Shown here piece by piece: positions 54,833 through 63,712 of a stretch of 64,000 bases of DNA. The DNA comes from Sphingobium arseniciresistens. Lineage in GTDB: Bacteria; Pseudomonadota; Alphaproteobacteria; Sphingomonadales; Sphingomonadaceae. Position numbers and translations under genes: made by a program. Below the pieces are notes generated by a model, which saw nothing but the letters and a program-made list of their open reading frames with translations, searched no databases and was not told the origin of the DNA. The first letter of the stretch is position 1. Each line of letters starts with the position of its first letter. The stretch spans positions 496,001-560,000 of the forward strand of contig JARFNK010000001.1 of assembly GCA_029167225.1 (NCBI GenBank). Direction: 5' to 3'.

Positions 54833-57151
54833 ATGAAAGCCCTCCTCCGTATCCTGCCTGCGCTGACCCTCGCGCTGTCCACTCCATTCCTCGCAGCGTC
54901 CGGCAATGAGGATGTCGATCCGTTCATCGGCACCGGCGGCGAGGGACACACTTTTCCCGGTGCGGTCGCGCCCTTTGGCATGGTGCAACTGAGCCCGGAC
55001 ACCGACACCGGCTGCACCATCCGCGAATGCTATGGCCATGCGGCAGGCTATCGTCATGGCGACCCGACGATCCAGGGCTTCTCGCACACCCATTTTTCCG
55101 GCGCGGGCCATTCGGACCTTGGCGACTTTCTGGTGATGCCGGTTGCGGGCGACCAAGTGCCGCTGGAACCTGGTGATCCCGCCAGGCCCGGCTCCGGCTA
55201 TCGTTCGCGCTTCGGCCATGACAGCGAGATCGCGCGGCCGGGCTATTATGCCGTGACGCTCAGCGATGCGGGCGTGCGGGCGGAGATGACCGCCGGGCTG
55301 CGGGTGGGCGTGCATCGCTACAGCTTCCCGGCGGGCAAGGCCGCGCATCTGCTGCTCGACATGCGCAGTTCGCTCTACAACTATCCCGGCAAGATTCTCT
55401 GGTCCTCGCTGCGCCTCCACCCCGACGGCACGATCACGGGATCGCGCCAGACGCGCGGATGGGCGCCCGATCGCCAGCTGTTCTTCGCCATGCGCTTTTC
55501 CGCGCCGCTCAAGGACCATGCGTTCATCAGCACGGAAAAGGACGTCGCCTATCGCGGCTTCCAGGGGCCGGGTCGTGGCAGCGACGCCGTGGCGGAACGC
55601 AGCGGCCGCGCGCTGGTCGGCCGATTCGACTTCGGCGTCGTGGAACGGCCGTTGGAGGTCAGCGTCGCCCTCTCTTCCGTCGATGAGGCCGGCGCCATCG
55701 CCAATCTGGCGAGCGAGGCCGGCGGCTTTGACGCGGTGCGCGCGCAAACCCGCACTGCATGGGAAAAGGCGCTGTCCGCCATCGAGATCGATGCGCCTGC
55801 GCCGATGCGTCGCAACCTCTACACCGCGCTCTACCACAGCCTGATCGCGCCATCGGTCGCGGGCGATGTCGATGGTCGCTATCGCGGCCCTGACAATGCC
55901 GTGCACAAGGCGGATGGCTTCACTTTCCGCTCCACCTTCTCGCTCTGGGATACGTTCCGCGCCGAGCATCCGCTGCTCACCCTCGTCCAGCCGGAAAGCA
56001 CCAACAGCGACATCGTCCGCTCGCTGCTCGCCAGCCGCAGGGAGAGCCCGGACGGCATCCTGCCGGTCTGGCAGTTCCAGGGGCGCGAGACCTGGACGAT
56101 GATCGGCTATCATGCGGTGCCGGTGATCGCCGACGCCTATCTCAAGGGCATCGGCGGTTTCGACGCCAGGGAAGCGCTGGATGCCATGGTCGCCAGCGCG
56201 ACCTATGGGCCCTATGGCGGGATCGGCGACTATCAGAGGCTGGGTTATGTCCCCATCGACCGCGAGCCCGAAGCGGCATCCAAGACTGTCGAATATGCCT
56301 ATGACGACTGGACCATCGCGCGCATGGCACAGGCGATGGGCGAGAAGGATATCGCCGCGCGCTTCTTTGCGAGGGCGGGCAACTGGCGCAACAGCTTCGA
56401 CCCCAAGACCGGCTTCGTGCGCGCCCGCAAGAGCGACGGCGCCTTCCGTACCCCGTTCGACCCGACCGCGATCAACTATGGCTCCGATTATACGGAAGGC
56501 AATGCCTGGCAATATAGCTGGTTCGTGCCGCAGGACCAGACGCGCCTGTTCGCGCTGATGGGCGGAGACAAGGCGGCGATCGCCAAGCTGGACGCGATGT
56601 TCGATTTCGACAATTCCAAGGTCGACTACAGCCATGCGGAGGATATTGCCGGGCTGATCGGCCAGTATATCCACGGCAATGAGCCGAGCCATCACGTCGC
56701 CTATCTCTACGCCCATGCCGGTGCGCCGTGGCGCACGCAGGCGCGGCTGAAGCAGATCGTCGAGAGCCAGTACAAGCCCACGCCCGACGGCCTCTCGGGC
56801 AATGACGATCTTGGCCAGATGTCCGCATGGCTGATGTTCACCGGCCTCGGCTTCTACCCCGTCACGCCCGGCAGCCTGGAATATGTGATCGGCCGGCCTT
56901 TCGTGGAACGAGCGGTGCTGAACCTGCCGGGCGGCAAGCGGTTCACGATCCTGGCCGACGGGCTGAGCGACACGCATCCCTATGTCGGGCGCGTCCTGTT
57001 GAACGGCCGCCCGCTGGAGCGCAGCTATGTGCGACACAGCGAGATCCTTGCCGGCGGCGAATTGCGCTTCACGATGCAGGGCGAGCCCAACAAGGCCTGG
57101 GGTCGCTCAGCGGCAGCGCGGCCCTATTCCATGAGCGGTCGTGCGCAGTAG
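54833..57151 (+). CDS. GH92-family alpha-mannosidase
   Basis: 772 aa with a signal peptide (MKALLRILPALTLALSTPFLA). The N-terminal part 'VDPFIGTGGEGHTFPGAVAPFGMVQLSPDT' is the GH92 start, and the catalytic (alpha/alpha)6 domain shows 'GFTFRSTFSLWDTFRAEHPLLTLVQP', 'EYAYDDWTIARMAQAMG' and 'LSGNDDLGQMSAWLMFTGLGFYPVTPG' with the Asp/Glu network of the family. GH92 enzymes are calcium-dependent exo-alpha-mannosidases (1,2-, 1,3- and others) acting on mannans or N-glycans. It is periplasmic, and no other glycan-degrading gene is beside it. Confidence 0.93.
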   Translation: MKALLRILPALTLALSTPFLAASGNEDVDPFIGTGGEGHTFPGAVAPFGMVQLSPDTDTGCTIRECYGHAAGYRHGDPTIQGFSHTHFSGAGHSDLGDFLVMPVAGDQVPLEPGDPARPGSGYRSRFGHDSEIARPGYYAVTLSDAGVRAEMTAGLRVGVHRYSFPAGKAAHLLLDMRSSLYNYPGKILWSSLRLHPDGTITGSRQTRGWAPDRQLFFAMRFSAPLKDHAFISTEKDVAYRGFQGPGRGSDAVAERSGRALVGRFDFGVVERPLEVSVALSSVDEAGAIANLASEAGGFDAVRAQTRTAWEKALSAIEIDAPAPMRRNLYTALYHSLIAPSVAGDVDGRYRGPDNAVHKADGFTFRSTFSLWDTFRAEHPLLTLVQPESTNSDIVRSLLASRRESPDGILPVWQFQGRETWTMIGYHAVPVIADAYLKGIGGFDAREALDAMVASATYGPYGGIGDYQRLGYVPIDREPEAASKTVEYAYDDWTIARMAQAMGEKDIAARFFARAGNWRNSFDPKTGFVRARKSDGAFRTPFDPTAINYGSDYTEGNAWQYSWFVPQDQTRLFALMGGDKAAIAKLDAMFDFDNSKVDYSHAEDIAGLIGQYIHGNEPSHHVAYLYAHAGAPWRTQARLKQIVESQYKPTPDGLSGNDDLGQMSAWLMFTGLGFYPVTPGSLEYVIGRPFVERAVLNLPGGKRFTILADGLSDTHPYVGRVLLNGRPLERSYVRHSEILAGGELRFTMQGEPNKAWGRSAAARPYSMSGRAQ

Positions 57152-57214
57152 ACTGCGTGGGAAGTCATGTGGCGGTAGCGCCCGAGCCCCGCACGATTCC
57201 GACCGTTCCACCAG

Positions 57215-57514
57215 CTAACAAAAATGCACGGCCAGCCATACCGTCGGCTCGGTGGTGGAGGTGTATGTCACCCAGTGGCGCACACCGCCGGGGATCAGCA
57301 TGTGGTCGCCCGGCGCCAGTGCCTGCTCATCCGCGCCCTCCAGCAGCAGCCGGGCCTCCCCGGAGACGAGCATCACCCATTCATCATGCGGCTGGAGATA
57401 AGGCGCATCGGGCGGCGTCACCTGTCCGTGCGAGACGATCCGCTCGATCAGCGCGCCCTCGCGGCGCAGCAGCGGTTCGAACTGTTCATCCGGGCTCTGT
57501 CGATCATCGGTCAT
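57215..57514 (-). CDS. Cupin-domain protein
   Basis: 99 aa from the ATG at 57514 (MTDDRQSPDEQFEPLLRREG); the open frame extends upstream but that is a shadow of the convergent region. A single small cupin barrel: 'PHDEWVMLVSGEARLLLEG' and 'LAPGDHMLIPGGVRHWVTYTS' carry the usual His and Glu metal ligands. Its role is unknown; such proteins act as sugar isomerase-like or signalling proteins. Minus strand, divergent from the metal-resistance operon that starts at 57653. Confidence 0.8.
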   Translation of the reverse strand: MTDDRQSPDEQFEPLLRREGALIERIVSHGQVTPPDAPYLQPHDEWVMLVSGEARLLLEGADEQALAPGDHMLIPGGVRHWVTYTSTTEPTVWLAVHFC

Positions 57515-57652
57515 GCGCGGCAATGTATCGCCCCCTCCCTCGCCTGTCGCGCGAGACATGTCGCGCCGCGGGTGGAGGGCGCCTATGACAGCGGGCATTG
57601 AGGGATGGCGTTCGCCGGTGCGTATGTGCCTGCAGGCTGTCAGGAGATCAGG

Positions 57653-57934
57653 ATGAGGGATATCGATAACGTGCTGCGCAGGCTGAGCGAACAGCCGGTC
57701 CATCCCGGCCTTGTCGAGATGGACGGGGCGGTAATGGACGCGCTGCGCGCCCGGCGGGCAGGCGAGGCTCGCCCCGATGCGCTGATGATGAGCCTGGCGG
57801 TCGTCGCCGCGCTCGGCATCGGCTTTGCGGGATCGACCCTGCCCCGGCGCGCGCCCCAGCGGATCGCGGCGAGCGCGCCCTTCGGTGCGCCCTCCGCGTT
57901 GGCGCCCTCGACGCTGCTGGGCGAGCCGGAATGA
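57653..57934 (+). CDS. Small membrane protein, candidate anti-sigma factor (CnrY-like position)
   Basis: 93 aa from the ATG at 57653 (MRDIDNVLRRLSEQPVHPG), preceded by AGGAG 6 bases away. A charged N-terminal cytoplasmic part is followed by one membrane helix ('MMSLAVVAALGIGFAGSTL') and a short periplasmic tail. Its size, layout and place before a CnrX-like sensor and an ECF sigma gene match the anti-sigma factor CnrY/NccY, although sequence alone is too short to prove it. Stop overlaps the next start by 4 bases. Confidence 0.65.
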   Translation: MRDIDNVLRRLSEQPVHPGLVEMDGAVMDALRARRAGEARPDALMMSLAVVAALGIGFAGSTLPRRAPQRIAASAPFGAPSALAPSTLLGEPE

Positions 57935-58380
57935 CCCGAATGACTGGAGCACGTCATGCACTGCTCTATGCGCTGATCGGATTTCTGGGCGCCATCGCCG
58001 GTACGTTCATCGGGCGCGAACTGGTGGCGCCGACCCCGCCGGTGGAGAATGAGCTGCACAACCTGCTGCACGAACGCCTGTCGCTGGACGAAGCGCAGCG
58101 CGCCCGGCTGGATGCGATTGAAAAGGCGTTCGCCGGGCGGCGCCATGAGCTGGAGCAGACCCTGCGCGCCGACAACGCCCAGATCGCCGACGCCATCAAG
58201 GCCGAACAGGGCTATGGCCCGCGCGTGCAGGATGCGGTGGATGCCTCGCATGGCGCGATGGGAGAGCTGCAGAAGGAAGCGCTGCAGCATATCTTTGCGA
58301 TGCGCGCCGTGCTGCGCCCCGACCAGCGAGGGCCGTTCGACGCGGCCGTCGACAAGGCGTTGACGGCGCAGGGCAAGTGA
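57931..58380 (+). CDS. Periplasmic heavy-metal sensor (CnrX/Spy-like)
   Basis: 149 aa with an N-terminal membrane anchor ('ALLYALIGFLGAIAGTFIG') and a helical periplasmic domain ('ENELHNLLHERLSLDEAQRARLDAIEKAFAGRRHELEQTL', in parts), the form of the CnrX/NccX/CpxP group. Several His, Glu and Met residues ('MRAVL', 'FAMR', 'HELE') could bind metal. It would release the sigma factor from the membrane anti-sigma partner when metal is present. Overlaps both neighbours by 4 bases. Confidence 0.8.
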   Translation: MTRMTGARHALLYALIGFLGAIAGTFIGRELVAPTPPVENELHNLLHERLSLDEAQRARLDAIEKAFAGRRHELEQTLRADNAQIADAIKAEQGYGPRVQDAVDASHGAMGELQKEALQHIFAMRAVLRPDQRGPFDAAVDKALTAQGK

Positions 58381-58955
58381 ACCCATCCGTTCCCGGCTTG
58401 CGCCTGTCTGATGTCCCGGATGCTGAGCTTACCGCACGCGCGATCGCCGGCGAAGAACGAGCCTATGGCGCGCTGATGCAGCGGCATCGCGACCGGGTGT
58501 ACCGCATCGCGCGCGGGCATCTGGGCGACGCCGATCAGGCGCTGGACGTGACGCAGCAGGTATTCGTTTCTGCCTTTGCCGCGCTGCACCGCTACGATCC
58601 CGCCCGCCCCTTCCACACATGGATCGCGCGCATCGCCGTCAACAAATGCCATGACTGGGCGCGGCGGCGCGCGGTGCGGGCCTTCTTGACCTTCGCCCGG
58701 CCCATCGACGATGCGTCGCAGGTGGCGGACGACAAGGCCCTGGCCGATGTGGCGCTGGCTGACCAACGGGAATTGGCGCGGGCCATGGCGGCCATCGCCC
58801 AGCTGCCCGCGCGGCTGAAGGACGTGCTGGTGCTGCGGACGCTGGAGAGCTTCACGCAAGCGGAGGTGGCCGCCACCCTCGGCATCAGCGAAAAGGCGGT
58901 CGAGACCAGGCTGTATCGGGCCCGCGGAAAACTTGCCGAAATGTTGAGGGATTGA
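58377..58955 (+). CDS. ECF sigma factor (CnrH-like)
   Basis: 192 aa from a GTG at 58377 that overlaps the sensor stop. Region 2: 'AIAGEERAYGALMQRHRDRVYRIARGHLGDADQALDVTQQVFVSAF' (in parts), and region 4: 'LPARLKDVLVLRTLESFTQAEVAATLGISEKAVETRLYRARGKL'. With the two upstream genes it forms a closed membrane signalling set of the kind known from cobalt/nickel resistance (cnrYXH), here followed 59 bases later by copper genes. It likely controls its own operon together with copA and copB. Confidence 0.86.
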   Translation: MNPSVPGLRLSDVPDAELTARAIAGEERAYGALMQRHRDRVYRIARGHLGDADQALDVTQQVFVSAFAALHRYDPARPFHTWIARIAVNKCHDWARRRAVRAFLTFARPIDDASQVADDKALADVALADQRELARAMAAIAQLPARLKDVLVLRTLESFTQAEVAATLGISEKAVETRLYRARGKLAEMLRD

Positions 58956-59014
58956 CGTCGCGGCCGCGTAAACTCCTGCAAGCGACCGAACGCACAGCAC
59001 AGGATTTTGACCGC

Positions 59015-60823
59015 ATGACCATGTTGAACCGGCGCAGCCTCATCAAGGGCATCGCCACCGGCTATGCGGTTTCCGGCCTGTCGCCATGGTTTCCCGCCTG
59101 GGCGCAGGGCGTGTCGGCCGGGATCGCGCCGGGCCTGCCCACGCTCGCCGGCCCCGACATCCGCCTGACCATCGCACACCAGATGATGAGCGTCGATGGG
59201 CGCGAAAGCCATGCCATCGGGATCAACGGCACCATCCCAGGCCCGCTGCTGCGCCTGCGCCAAGGGCAGCGCGCGCATATTGCCGTGACCAATGATCTGG
59301 ACGAGGACAGCTCGATCCACTGGCACGGATTGCTGCTGCCCTTCCAGATGGATGGCGTGCCGGGCATCAGCTTTCCCGGCATCCGCCCGCGATCGACCTT
59401 CACCTATGACTTCCCGGTCGTGCAGGCCGGCACCTACTGGTATCACAGCCATTCCGGCCTGCAGGAGCAGATGGGCCATTATGGCCCGATCATCATCGAT
59501 CCAGAAGGCGAGGAGCCAGCCCCCGCCGATCGCGAGCATGTGATCCTGCTGTCCGACCACAGCCCGATGCATCCGCACATGATCTTCCGCAAGCTCAAGC
59601 AGCAGGGCGGCTATTTCAACTATCAGAAGCAGACGCTGGCCGGCCTGATCGCGGGCAGGGACCAGCCGCTCAAGGACCGGATGGCATGGGGCGGCATGCG
59701 GATGGACCCGGCCGACGTCGCGGACGTGACCGGCGCCACCTACCGCTATTTGGTAAACGGCCATGGCCCGGCAGACAACTGGACCGGCCTGTTCCGTCCC
59801 GGCGAGCGCGTGCGGCTGCGCATCATCAACGCCTCCGCCATGACGATCTTCAACCTGCGCATTCCGGGGCTAAAGATGGTGGTGGTGCAGGCCGATGGCG
59901 TGCCCGTGCGGCCGGTGAGCGTGGACGAGTTCCAGATCACCGTCGCGGAGACCTATGATGTCATCGTGACGCCGCAGGATGACCGCGCCTTCACGCTGGT
60001 CGCCGAGGCAAGCGACCGGTCCGGCATGGCCCGGGCGACGCTGGCGCCGCGTGCCGGCATGGTCGCGCCGGTCCCCGCGCTGCGCCCGCGCCCGCTCGCC
60101 TCCATGAAGGACATGGGCATGGGCGAGATGGGCGCGAAGGATGCCGACATGGCCGACATGGCGGGCATGGATCATGCCGCGATGGGCCACGACATGGCCG
60201 GGATGGACCGTGGCGCAACGCCGGCCAGCGATCCCATGCCCGGCATGGACCATGGCGGGATGTCGCACGACATGCGCGACTTCGCCCACGCGCCGGGGGT
60301 GCGGAAGAGCCCGACCGTGCAGACGATCGCACCCATGCCGATGGACCGCACCGGCGATCCGGGCCAGGGTCTGGATGTCGTCGAAGGGCGCGTACTGACC
60401 TATCGCGACCTGATGGCGACGCAGCGCAACCCGGATGTCCGCGCGCCCTCCCGCGCGATGGAGATCCACCTCACCGGGAATATGGAACGCTATATGTGGG
60501 CGTTCGACGGCGTGAAGTTCAACGAGATCAAGGGCCCCATTCCCTTCCGGCAGGACGAGCGGGTGCGCATCACGCTGGTCAACGACACGATGATGGCGCA
60601 CCCCATCCACCTGCACGGCCATTATTTCGAGCTGGTCACGGGCCATGGCGCATATGCGCCGCGCAAGCATACGGTGAATGTGCTGCCCGGCGGCAAGGTG
60701 ACGTTCGACGTGACGATGGATGCGCCCGGCGATTGGGCCTTCCACTGCCACCTGCTCTACCACATGCATGCCGGGATGATGCAGGTCGTCTCGGTCCGCG
60801 CCGATGCGGAGGGGGCGGCATGA
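59015..60823 (+). CDS. copA: Copper resistance multicopper oxidase CopA
   Basis: 602 aa, exported by the Tat pathway (RRSLIKGIATGYAVSG; twin Arg). It oxidises or binds cuprous copper in the periplasm. Copper ligand motifs are complete: 'HWHG', 'YHSHSG', 'HPIHLHGHYFEL' and 'WAFHCHLLYHMHAGMM'. Between domains lies a Met/His-rich insert ('MDHAAMGHDMAGMDRG', 'MDHGGMSHDMRD'), typical of CopA and able to bind many copper ions. The ATG at 59015 (MTMLNRRSLIKG) is preferred. Stop overlaps copB by 4 bases. Confidence 0.95.
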   Translation: MTMLNRRSLIKGIATGYAVSGLSPWFPAWAQGVSAGIAPGLPTLAGPDIRLTIAHQMMSVDGRESHAIGINGTIPGPLLRLRQGQRAHIAVTNDLDEDSSIHWHGLLLPFQMDGVPGISFPGIRPRSTFTYDFPVVQAGTYWYHSHSGLQEQMGHYGPIIIDPEGEEPAPADREHVILLSDHSPMHPHMIFRKLKQQGGYFNYQKQTLAGLIAGRDQPLKDRMAWGGMRMDPADVADVTGATYRYLVNGHGPADNWTGLFRPGERVRLRIINASAMTIFNLRIPGLKMVVVQADGVPVRPVSVDEFQITVAETYDVIVTPQDDRAFTLVAEASDRSGMARATLAPRAGMVAPVPALRPRPLASMKDMGMGEMGAKDADMADMAGMDHAAMGHDMAGMDRGATPASDPMPGMDHGGMSHDMRDFAHAPGVRKSPTVQTIAPMPMDRTGDPGQGLDVVEGRVLTYRDLMATQRNPDVRAPSRAMEIHLTGNMERYMWAFDGVKFNEIKGPIPFRQDERVRITLVNDTMMAHPIHLHGHYFELVTGHGAYAPRKHTVNVLPGGKVTFDVTMDAPGDWAFHCHLLYHMHAGMMQVVSVRADAEGAA

Positions 60824-62244
60824 TGAAGCGCGCGCTGCTGGCGACGACCGCCGCTTTCGCCTTCATGGGCAGCGCTCATGCGCAGCAGATGGACCATGGC
60901 AGCCACGATATGGGCGGCATGATGCACGACATGCCGATGGCCAAGCCAGCGCCGAAGCCGCCGGCCAAGCCCAAGCCCAAGCCAGCCGCCAAACCGGCTC
61001 CGGCAACGAAGGCGAAAGCGGCGAGAGCCCATGCCGGCCCGGCCGCTGCGCACACCCCGACCAGATCCGTGCGCCCGCCCGCCGCATCGACACCGCCGGC
61101 AGCACCGCCATTCAGCGCGTCCCATGGCGACCATGGCAGGACCGCCAGCCCTCCAGCCACGGGCATGGCGACCGATCATGGCGGGATGGATCACAGCATG
61201 ATGGGCCATGGCAACATGGCCCCATCCGCCCCGGCGCCGGAAGCGGCCGCGGACGGTAAGCGGGCAATGGACCATCAAGGCATGGACCATGGCGAGACGG
61301 ATCACGGGACCATGGATCATAGCACCATGGACCACGGCGCTGTGGATCATGGGCCTATGGGCCACGGGGGCATGGATCAGCCGATGATCGATGACGCTCC
61401 GGGAGCATCGCCCGCAACACGCATGGACCATGCCACGAATGGCGATCATGCCATGGCCGGTCATGGCTCCATGAACCATGGGACGGGTGGCACCGCCCTG
61501 CCCGCCGGCGATGCCCCGCCTCCCCCGCAGCCCACGACATGGGCGGCCGACGGCGCTCATGACCCCGCCGACATGGCGCGGGTGCGCGCCGCGCTGTGGA
61601 AGGAACATGGCGGCGCCACGCTGACGCAGCTGATGTTCAACCTCGCCGAATATCGGATCCGCAAGGGCCGCGACGGCTTCCGCTGGGACGGCGAGGCGTG
61701 GATGGGGGGCGACATCAACCGCGTCGTCATCAGGACCGAGGGCGAGGCGACCGCTGGTAAAGGCGTCGACAACGCTGAGATACAAGCCCTCTACAGCCGC
61801 GCCATCGGCCCCTATTTCAACCTGCAGGCGGGCGTGCGGCAGGATATCACCCCCAATCCCTCCCGCACCTATGCGAGCATCGGCGTGGAAGGCCTCGCGC
61901 CCTATTGGTTCGATGTCGAGGCGACGCTGTTCCTGTCCAACAAGGGCGACCTCCTCGGCCGAGTCGAGGGCTATTATGACCAGCGGATCACCCAGCGGCT
62001 GATCCTCCAGCCGCGGATCGAGTTGAACCTAGCCGCGCAGGACGTGCCGGAAAACGGCATCGGCGCCGGCCTGTCCGACGCAGAATTAGGGCTGCGCCTG
62101 CGCTATGAGATCGCTCGCGAATTCGCGCCCTATATCGGCATTTCCCATGACCGGAAATTCGGCGACACCGCCCGCTTCGCGCGCGCCATCCGCGACGAGC
62201 GCTCATCCACCAGCTTCGTCACCGGTATTCGTTTCTGGTTCTAA
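60820..62244 (+). CDS. copB: Copper resistance protein CopB with long Met/His-rich N-terminus
   Basis: 474 aa outer-membrane protein with a signal peptide (MMKRALLATTAAFAFMGSAHA). Residues of about 22-240 are low-complexity: a Lys/Pro/Ala tract ('PKPPAKPKPKPAAKPAPATK') and many MDH/HGxM units ('MDHSTMDHGAVDHGPMGHGG'), likely copper-binding. The CopB barrel follows from about residue 255 ('NLAEYRIRKGRDGFRWDGEAWMGGDINR', 'YSRAIGPYFNLQAGVRQD', ending 'TSFVTGIRFWF'). Start ATG 60820 overlaps the copA stop. The binding region is clearly longer than in many CopB proteins. Confidence 0.92.
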   Translation: MMKRALLATTAAFAFMGSAHAQQMDHGSHDMGGMMHDMPMAKPAPKPPAKPKPKPAAKPAPATKAKAARAHAGPAAAHTPTRSVRPPAASTPPAAPPFSASHGDHGRTASPPATGMATDHGGMDHSMMGHGNMAPSAPAPEAAADGKRAMDHQGMDHGETDHGTMDHSTMDHGAVDHGPMGHGGMDQPMIDDAPGASPATRMDHATNGDHAMAGHGSMNHGTGGTALPAGDAPPPPQPTTWAADGAHDPADMARVRAALWKEHGGATLTQLMFNLAEYRIRKGRDGFRWDGEAWMGGDINRVVIRTEGEATAGKGVDNAEIQALYSRAIGPYFNLQAGVRQDITPNPSRTYASIGVEGLAPYWFDVEATLFLSNKGDLLGRVEGYYDQRITQRLILQPRIELNLAAQDVPENGIGAGLSDAELGLRLRYEIAREFAPYIGISHDRKFGDTARFARAIRDERSSTSFVTGIRFWF

Positions 62245-62301
62245 TCGCGGGTCTAGTTTGGGAAGCATCAAGCCCCAACGGCCCGGATTAAACGCAAGCT
62301 C

Positions 62302-63566
62302 TGACCTGCCCCCCTCGGGCGGTCCCTCGATTATAACGAGAGTCCTGCAGTTGAATATTCCGGCACGCTCGCCTGCAAAAGCGCGTCTGGCGTGATGCTA
62401 TCGTCCTGCACGAACGTCCGACGCGCTTGTGCAGGCGTCCGATTTCTCAACGACGAGTGGGGCCGAACATGGTTGTAGTCGTAGCGCCAGATGGCCAACT
62501 TCCGGCGGGCATCGGCCAAGCTGTAGAACGGTTCCTCGTTGAGCAACTCATCACGCAATGAGCCGTTGAAGCTCTCGATGAAGCCGTTCTGCTGGGGTTT
62601 TCCGGGATCGATGTAATGCCACTCGACCTTGTTCTTGCTGGCCAACTGCAGGATCGCCCGGCTCGTCAATTCAGTGCCATTGTAGCTTCGCTGGCCTTGG
62701 GCTCACTGACAATGCAAGCCGGTTTTCCTTGGAGGCGAACCAAGGCATCTAGTTCGCGCGCCACCCGTGCTCCCGAGATGCTGGTGTCCGTCGCCAGGCA
62801 CAGGTTCTCCCGGCAGCAATCATCGTTGATCGCCAGAATCCTGAAACTGCGCGACGCGCCGAACGTATCGGAGACAAAGTCCATCGACCAGCGGTCACCA
62901 GGGCGAAGTGTTCCCGGCACTGGTGTCCGACTGTCCCGGGCGCGCTTGCGGCCGCGTCGTCGGCGCACGGACAAGCCTTCCTCCCGATATAGCCGGTAGA
63001 GCTTCTTGTGGTTCATGCTCATGCCCTTCGCTCCAGCATGACGCCGATCCGGCGATAGCCGAACCGACGGCGCTGCCCTGCAATCTCCCGCATGGCTTCG
63101 CGGATGGCTCAGTGGTTCGGCGGGCGTTCGCGCCTGGTCGTCTTGGGATCGACGCCAATCAGCACGCAGGCCTGACGCTGCGAGACATGGTAGTCCCGCA
63201 CCACACCGAGTGCCATATCGCGCCGCTGGCCCGGCGTCGTCAGCCGCTTTCCAGCAGGTCCTTGAGGATAGCGTTTTCAAGATGCTGTCGGCCAGGAGCC
63301 GCTTCAGCTTGCCGATCTCGTCTTCCAATTGCCGCAACCGATGGGCATCGGAAACCTCCATACCTCCATATTTCGCATTCAGCTTGTAGAAGTCGCCGTG
63401 CTCGGGCCGTGCTTGCGGCAAACCTCCACTGTCGGAAGTCCAGCCTCCTTTTCCTTGATCATCCCTATAATCCGCGCCTCGGTGAAACGGCTCTTCCGCA
63501 TGTGTCTGCTCCTTCCTCGTGGACAGACTCTACATCAGAATGAGGGACCGCTCCGGGGGGAACGCC
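62302..63566 (-). mobile_element. Decayed IS3-family element (IS407 type)
   Basis: The left end TGACCTGCCCCCC (62302) fits the IS407-type terminus, and its inner part GCGGTCCCTC is matched, inverted, by GAGGGACCGC near 63542 at the right end. The right terminus has drifted (GGGGGGAACGCC near 63555-63566), so the exact end is approximate. Inside are broken transposase frames. It follows copB by 57 bases and separates it from a glycosyltransferase gene. Confidence 0.75.
62331..63501 (-). pseudogene. IS3-family transposase OrfA/OrfB, several frameshifts
   Basis: OrfA starts at 63501 (MRKSRFTEARIIGMIKEKEA) but loses frame after 'CRKHGPS' and resumes as 'FYKLNAKYGGMEVSDAHRL'. OrfB appears in pieces: 'NHKKLYRLYREEGLSVRRRRG', the DDE part 'GDRWSMDFVSDTFG', then 'GKPACIVSE' breaking before the segment '[12 protein letters not shown]' and '[19 protein letters not shown]'. 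At least three frame changes are needed, so no active transposase is made. The final rve segment '[18 protein letters not shown]' is intact. Confidence 0.85.
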
Positions 63567-63637
63567 GATGGGATGACCTAATGATAGTGGGTGCACAGTG
63601 ATGGCAAACCATGTCTGACCCGGGCAGGGCGGGTAGA

Positions 63638-63697
63638 CCAGCCGATGAGCAACATCGGCTGGCATAATTCCGCAATTGCGGATATGCTGCATTGCAG
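63638..63697. promoter_or_regulatory. Three adjacent dyads upstream of a glycosyltransferase gene
   Basis: CCAGCCGATG/CATCGGCTGG (63638-63662, perfect 10-bp stem), TCCGCAATTGCGGA (63669-63682, perfect palindrome) and CTGCATTGCAG (63687-63697) lie in a row between the IS and the ATG at 63713. They may be operators, or the first may end transcription coming from the left. Confidence 0.5.
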
Positions 63698-63712
63698 AAC
63701 TAGACGGAAATC

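Noticed and set aside
54794-57037. 747-codon open frame antisense to the GH92 gene
   Set aside because: Shadow frame caused by high GC at third positions; the GH92 reading has a signal peptide and family motifs.
61140-61480. Repeated atggaccat-type units considered as a CRISPR or tandem array
   Set aside because: They are in frame within copB and encode MDH/HGM copper-binding repeats of uneven spacing.
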